The position numbers and the translations under genes were made by a program. Shown here one piece after another: positions 61,282-64,000 of a stretch of DNA of 64,000 nt. The stretch comes from Methylocystis sp. GTDB taxonomy: Bacteria; Pseudomonadota; Alphaproteobacteria; Rhizobiales; Beijerinckiaceae. The notes beneath the pieces are model-generated. The model worked only from the letters and a program-made list of their open reading frames with translations. It had not been told where the DNA came from and ran no database searches. Each line of letters opens with the position of its first letter. The first letter of the stretch is position 1. The stretch covers positions 62,001-126,000 of the forward strand of contig JACOUB010000007.1 in the NCBI GenBank assembly GCA_016178015.1, given 5' to 3'.

Positions 61282-61730
61282 CGCGATTGCTCATGATCGG
61301 CCTTTGGGTTTGCATTGTGACGCTGGCGTCGACATACGGCGGAGCTTACTGGAAGACACCCCGCCTCACAGCGACCGCGAGCGGCGAACATTTTGAAAAG
61401 CTCGACATCAAAAAAGTCAAACCGATCACTGTGCCGATCATTTCGGACGGGTCCCTGAAGGGCTATGTTTCAGCGGAGTTCTCATATCTGATGGACGCCT
61501 CCGCCAAGCAACCCGCTTCCCTCGAAACGGAAAGCTATTTCATGGATGAGGCGTTTCGTCGCATCTATGCCGACAACAGTCTGGATTTCCATCATATCGA
61601 AAAATTCGATCTCAACGCCCTGACCAAAGAAATTACTCAACATGTCAATGAGAGGTTGGGGGTCCCCTTGCTCAAGGAGACACTGGTCAAAAACTTTACC
61701 TTTGTTCCCAAAGAAGACATGCCTCGATGA
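61278..61730 (+). CDS. Single-TM flagellar-cluster protein, unknown
   Basis: The start at ATG 61278 overlaps the FlgN-like stop (ATGA) and gives 150 residues. An N-terminal anchor (LLMIGLWVCIVTLAST) is followed by a periplasmic domain with VPIISDGSLKGYVSAEFSYLMD and a C-terminal LTKEITQHVNERLGVPLLKETLVKNF. The topology is like FliL, but no family can be named. ATG 61269 is an alternative start. Confidence 0.65.
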   Translation: MTRLLMIGLWVCIVTLASTYGGAYWKTPRLTATASGEHFEKLDIKKVKPITVPIISDGSLKGYVSAEFSYLMDASAKQPASLETESYFMDEAFRRIYADNSLDFHHIEKFDLNALTKEITQHVNERLGVPLLKETLVKNFTFVPKEDMPR

Positions 61731-61737
61731 GACGCGA

Positions 61738-61754
61738 CAACGTCGGCGACGTTG
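61738..61754. terminator. Hairpin between convergent genes
   Basis: CAACGTC-GGC-GACGTTG is a perfect 7-bp stem just after the rightward operon and before the 3' end of ftcR. There is no clear U-run on either strand, so it may be a rho-assisted stop or a chance palindrome. Confidence 0.35.
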
Positions 61755-61780
61755 CGGGCGGCGTGCAGAGGGGCGTGACT

Positions 61781-62449
61781 TTAGGACACGAGCAGGTAGC
61801 CCAAGAAACGTTGCGAATCGATGGGATCATAGCCCAGTCGAGCCCGCAGTTTCTTGCGAAGTTTGCTAACATGACTTTCGACGACGTTTTCTTCGACGAC
61901 CTCATCGAACAGGCCGTACACGGCGTTGAAAATATGGGATTTGGTCAACCGGCGCCCTTTGTTGATGACGAAATACTCGAGAATTCGGCGTTCTCTTCGA
62001 GGCAACGATAGCGTTTCGCCGTTGACGATTGGATCGCGCCCGTCGAAAAACACCTGCATCAGTCCAACGACAGCGTAATCACGTCGCGACGCCGCGCGCC
62101 GACGAATGGCGTAGACGCGCGCCAGAATTTCCCTCACATGGATGGGCTTGCGCACGACGTCGTCCGCGCCTGCAGTAAACAGACCGAGCGTTTGCTCGAG
62201 TGACGGCGTTTCATTCATGGCGATCACGGGAGCTTGCGAGCGCTTTCGGATCAGCTTCGGCAATTCTTCCCGTTCAGGACATTCACCGATCAGGAATGCT
62301 TCGACCGCAAGCATGTCCGCTTCGACCGCCGTGCCAACCCAATCCATGAATTGGCCCGAACAAAATCCCGCGGACGAGATGCCTTCCTTTCCGAAGCGGC
62401 AGGTATACCCACTCGTCACCAGTTCACGCTCGTCCACGATTATGAACAT
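61781..62449 (-). CDS. ftcR: Flagellar transcriptional regulator FtcR (Rem)
   Basis: FtcR is the OmpR-type master regulator of flagellar genes in Brucella and Sinorhizobium (Rem). The 222-residue protein starts [23 protein letters not shown], matching the family N-terminus with its atypical receiver lacking the usual DD pocket. It ends with a winged helix ([39 protein letters not shown]). I chose ATG 62449, after GAGGGGGCG. The track start at 62506 is rejected. It lies on the opposite strand, unlike the Sinorhizobium layout upstream of flgE. Confidence 0.88.
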   Translation of the reverse strand: MFIIVDERELVTSGYTCRFGKEGISSAGFCSGQFMDWVGTAVEADMLAVEAFLIGECPEREELPKLIRKRSQAPVIAMNETPSLEQTLGLFTAGADDVVRKPIHVREILARVYAIRRRAASRRDYAVVGLMQVFFDGRDPIVNGETLSLPRRERRILEYFVINKGRRLTKSHIFNAVYGLFDEVVEENVVESHVSKLRKKLRARLGYDPIDSQRFLGYLLVS

Positions 62450-62821
62450 GGTCGCCCCCTCGACAAGCAGCCCAGTGGTCGTCTCTGCGCGAATCACTTG
62501 AGCCATTAGTTAGCCGCATCGAATCGCGGCCGTCAACGGAATAGTAGCCTGTCGAGTCAAGGAGATTCGGCGCGACGCCTCGTCTCGAATCAATGTTAAC
62601 CACTGGTTTTTTGCGCCCCCGCGGATTTTATGCGCCAATGGCGATCGTCTGTGCGGATGCGCGCCAATCGCTCGTTTAGAGGATGCAATTTCTGAGGCGG
62701 TCTCGGTCCCGGCCTAACGGGCGCAACTGACGCCGCACCGACAAGGCGGGACAGGCGCTCGGCGTTGGAAATTTTCGCGCAAGCCACACGCAAGGCCGAC
62801 TGTTCACTGTAACTTCGGTCA
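62450..62821. promoter_or_regulatory. Divergent promoter region of ftcR and motE-flgH
   Basis: The 372-base gap separates the leftward ftcR and rightward motE genes and holds no coding frame of quality. It must contain both promoters. No operator could be identified by eye. Confidence 0.4.
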
Positions 62822-63397
62822 ATGACAGAAAGTGATCGATACCTCATGCGGCAGGTCCGTTGGACAACTCAAGCGAGGATCGCCACAGGTCTCGTCGTTG
62901 CCATGCTGGCGATCGGCCCATGGACACGCACGGTCCTGGCTGAGCCGAGGAAGGAGGAAACGTCAAAAGGCAAGGATTCACGCGCCATGTCCGTTTCCGA
63001 CGCACGGCAATATTGCGCCAACGTCGCCGCTGCTGCGGGAATCGCGCGGAACGCGCGTCAAGAAAATGCGCTTGTCGAAATCGAGCGGCAAATCGATCGG
63101 CGTGTGTCGGAGTTGGAAGCCAAGCGAGTCGAACTTCAGGAGTTGCTGGACCGTCACGACGCTTTTGTTCGAAAAGCCGATGAGCATATCGTCGCCATCT
63201 ATGCTCGGATGCGTCCCGAAGCAGCGGCCGCACAGCTCGCCGATATGGACGAAGACCAGGCAGCGGCGCTGCTGTTTCGGCTGCAACCGAAATATTCCAG
63301 CGCGATCTTGAACGAGATGGACGCCTCGCACGCAGTGGTCCTCACCAAAAAGATTTCCGGCATGTCGACTTTGGCTCGCGCCGGGAAAAAATCATGA
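62822..63397 (+). CDS. motE: MotE-like flagellar motor chaperone
   Basis: The 191-residue protein has an N-terminal signal/anchor (ARIATGLVVAMLAIGPWTRTVLA), a coiled coil (IERQIDRRVSELEAKRVELQELLDRHD in part) and a MgtE-N-like end MRPEAAAAQLADMDEDQAAALLFRLQPKYSSAILNEM. This matches MotE of Sinorhizobium, a periplasmic chaperone of MotC. It overlaps flgH by four bases. ATG 62846 is an alternative start. Confidence 0.85.
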   Translation: MTESDRYLMRQVRWTTQARIATGLVVAMLAIGPWTRTVLAEPRKEETSKGKDSRAMSVSDARQYCANVAAAAGIARNARQENALVEIERQIDRRVSELEAKRVELQELLDRHDAFVRKADEHIVAIYARMRPEAAAAQLADMDEDQAAALLFRLQPKYSSAILNEMDASHAVVLTKKISGMSTLARAGKKS

Positions 63398-64000
63398 GGA
63401 AATCATTCGGACTCGTTTTTATTCTTCTTGCCGCCACAGGATGCGCGACCGATCTGCGCGACATTGGAAGAGAGCCGCATATGAGCCCGGTGGGAAGCGG
63501 ATTTTCCTTTTACGATCAACAGGCGCCGATCGGCCCGTCGTATGCTGCGTCCCCGAGCCCGAGGATGTGGCTCGATGATAACCGAATCAATCTTTTTCGC
63601 GACTTACGCGCGATGACCGTGGGCGACGTCGTAACCGTCAACATCGCGATGGACGACAAGGCGATTCTCGGTAATTCGACCGACAGATCGAGGGATTCGA
63701 AGGTCAAGTCGACATGGTCGTTCCTATTCGATTTCATTCCCGGAGCAACGCCGGCGCCAGGCGACGAATGGAAATCGAAGGGCGAGATGAATAACGACCT
63801 TTCCGCGAGTTCGGCGACGCTCGGACAAGGCTCCATCAATCGTTCCGAACAAATTCGGCTGTCGATCGCCGCAGTGGTCACGGCCGTGCTTCCAAATGGC
63901 AATCTCGTACTCGAGGGTTCGCAGGAGATTAGGGTGAATTATGAGCTGCGCGTTCTCAATATCGCCGGCATCGTGCGTCCTCGCGACATTTCGAAGGATA
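63394..64000 (+). CDS. flgH: Flagellar L-ring protein FlgH, 5' part
   Basis: The gene runs off the window; 202 residues are visible. The start (ATGA overlap with motE) gives a lipoprotein signal LVFILLAATGCATDLRDIG with Cys at 17. Then come LFRDLRAMTVGDVVTVNI and LSASSATLGQGSINRSEQIRLSIAAVVTAVLPNGNLVLEGSQEI in part, the FlgH core. FlgH forms the outer-membrane L ring. Confidence 0.94.
   Translation, partial: MRKSFGLVFILLAATGCATDLRDIGREPHMSPVGSGFSFYDQQAPIGPSYAASPSPRMWLDDNRINLFRDLRAMTVGDVVTVNIAMDDKAILGNSTDRSRDSKVKSTWSFLFDFIPGATPAPGDEWKSKGEMNNDLSASSATLGQGSINRSEQIRLSIAAVVTAVLPNGNLVLEGSQEIRVNYELRVLNIAGIVRPRDISKD

Overview
The window looks like a high-G+C alphaproteobacterial chromosome, most probably from the Hyphomicrobiales (Rhizobiales). 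The main evidence is the class-specific flagellar set (flaF, flbT, ftcR, motE), a che operon ordered like those of Sinorhizobium and Caulobacter, an Omp25-type porin-like protein, an opgG/opgD glucan protein and a group IV ornithine decarboxylase. The genus cannot be decided from the sequence. No plasmid, phage-structural or CRISPR genes are visible.

Region 1 (1-24 kb) is housekeeping and envelope DNA. It holds the 3' end of hemW, an Omp25-like barrel, panB, two vapBC toxin-antitoxin modules flanking hemH, prmA, a Gly/Trp/His-rich repeat protein, an aminopeptidase P, a YafK-like L,D-transpeptidase, two tandem Kazal-domain secreted proteins, ychF, a membrane-anchored serine beta-lactamase-like hydrolase, and a YcbB-type L,D-transpeptidase broken by an in-frame amber codon. 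It continues with a NitT/TauT-type ABC importer divergent from a creatininase-family hydrolase, an OpgG/OpgD protein and ornithine decarboxylase with a long structured leader. The intergenic spaces are full of palindromic repeats. One of them is a roughly 150-bp MITE-like element present three times in the window.

Region 2 (24.13-32.67 kb) is an integrative element in the 3' end of a tRNA-Lys(CTT) gene, bounded by 56-bp perfect direct repeats. It encodes a tyrosine recombinase, two AlpA-like HTH proteins, a DUF3987-type P-loop protein, a zinc-ribbon protein, a DUF3800 protein and several proteins I do not recognise. Paired GCTTACCG motifs with the same 11-bp spacing sit just inside both ends and look like integrase arm sites.

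Region 3 (32.8-37.5 kb) has the rplU-rpmA-GNAT-obgE ribosome/GTPase cluster and several small secreted or unknown proteins.

Region 4 (37.5-64 kb) is a motility island. A leftward chemotaxis operon (mcp, cheW, STAS protein, cheY1, cheA, cheR, cheB, cheY2, cheD, cheT-like) stands back to back with a flagellin gene. The flagellin leader can form two mutually exclusive hairpins, one of which hides the ribosome binding site. A soluble globin-coupled chemoreceptor, small unknown proteins, a PilZ-like protein and the rightward flagellar run flgE-flgK-flgL-flaF-flbT-flgD-fliQ-flhA-fliR-fliJ-like-flgJ-flgN-like-orf follow. The regulator ftcR is on the opposite strand, and motE and a partial flgH end the window. 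Receptors, kinase, two CheY proteins and the putative CheT phosphatase would steer the flagellum built by the second half. FlbT and FlaF would act on the flagellin mRNA whose leader lies in the same cluster.
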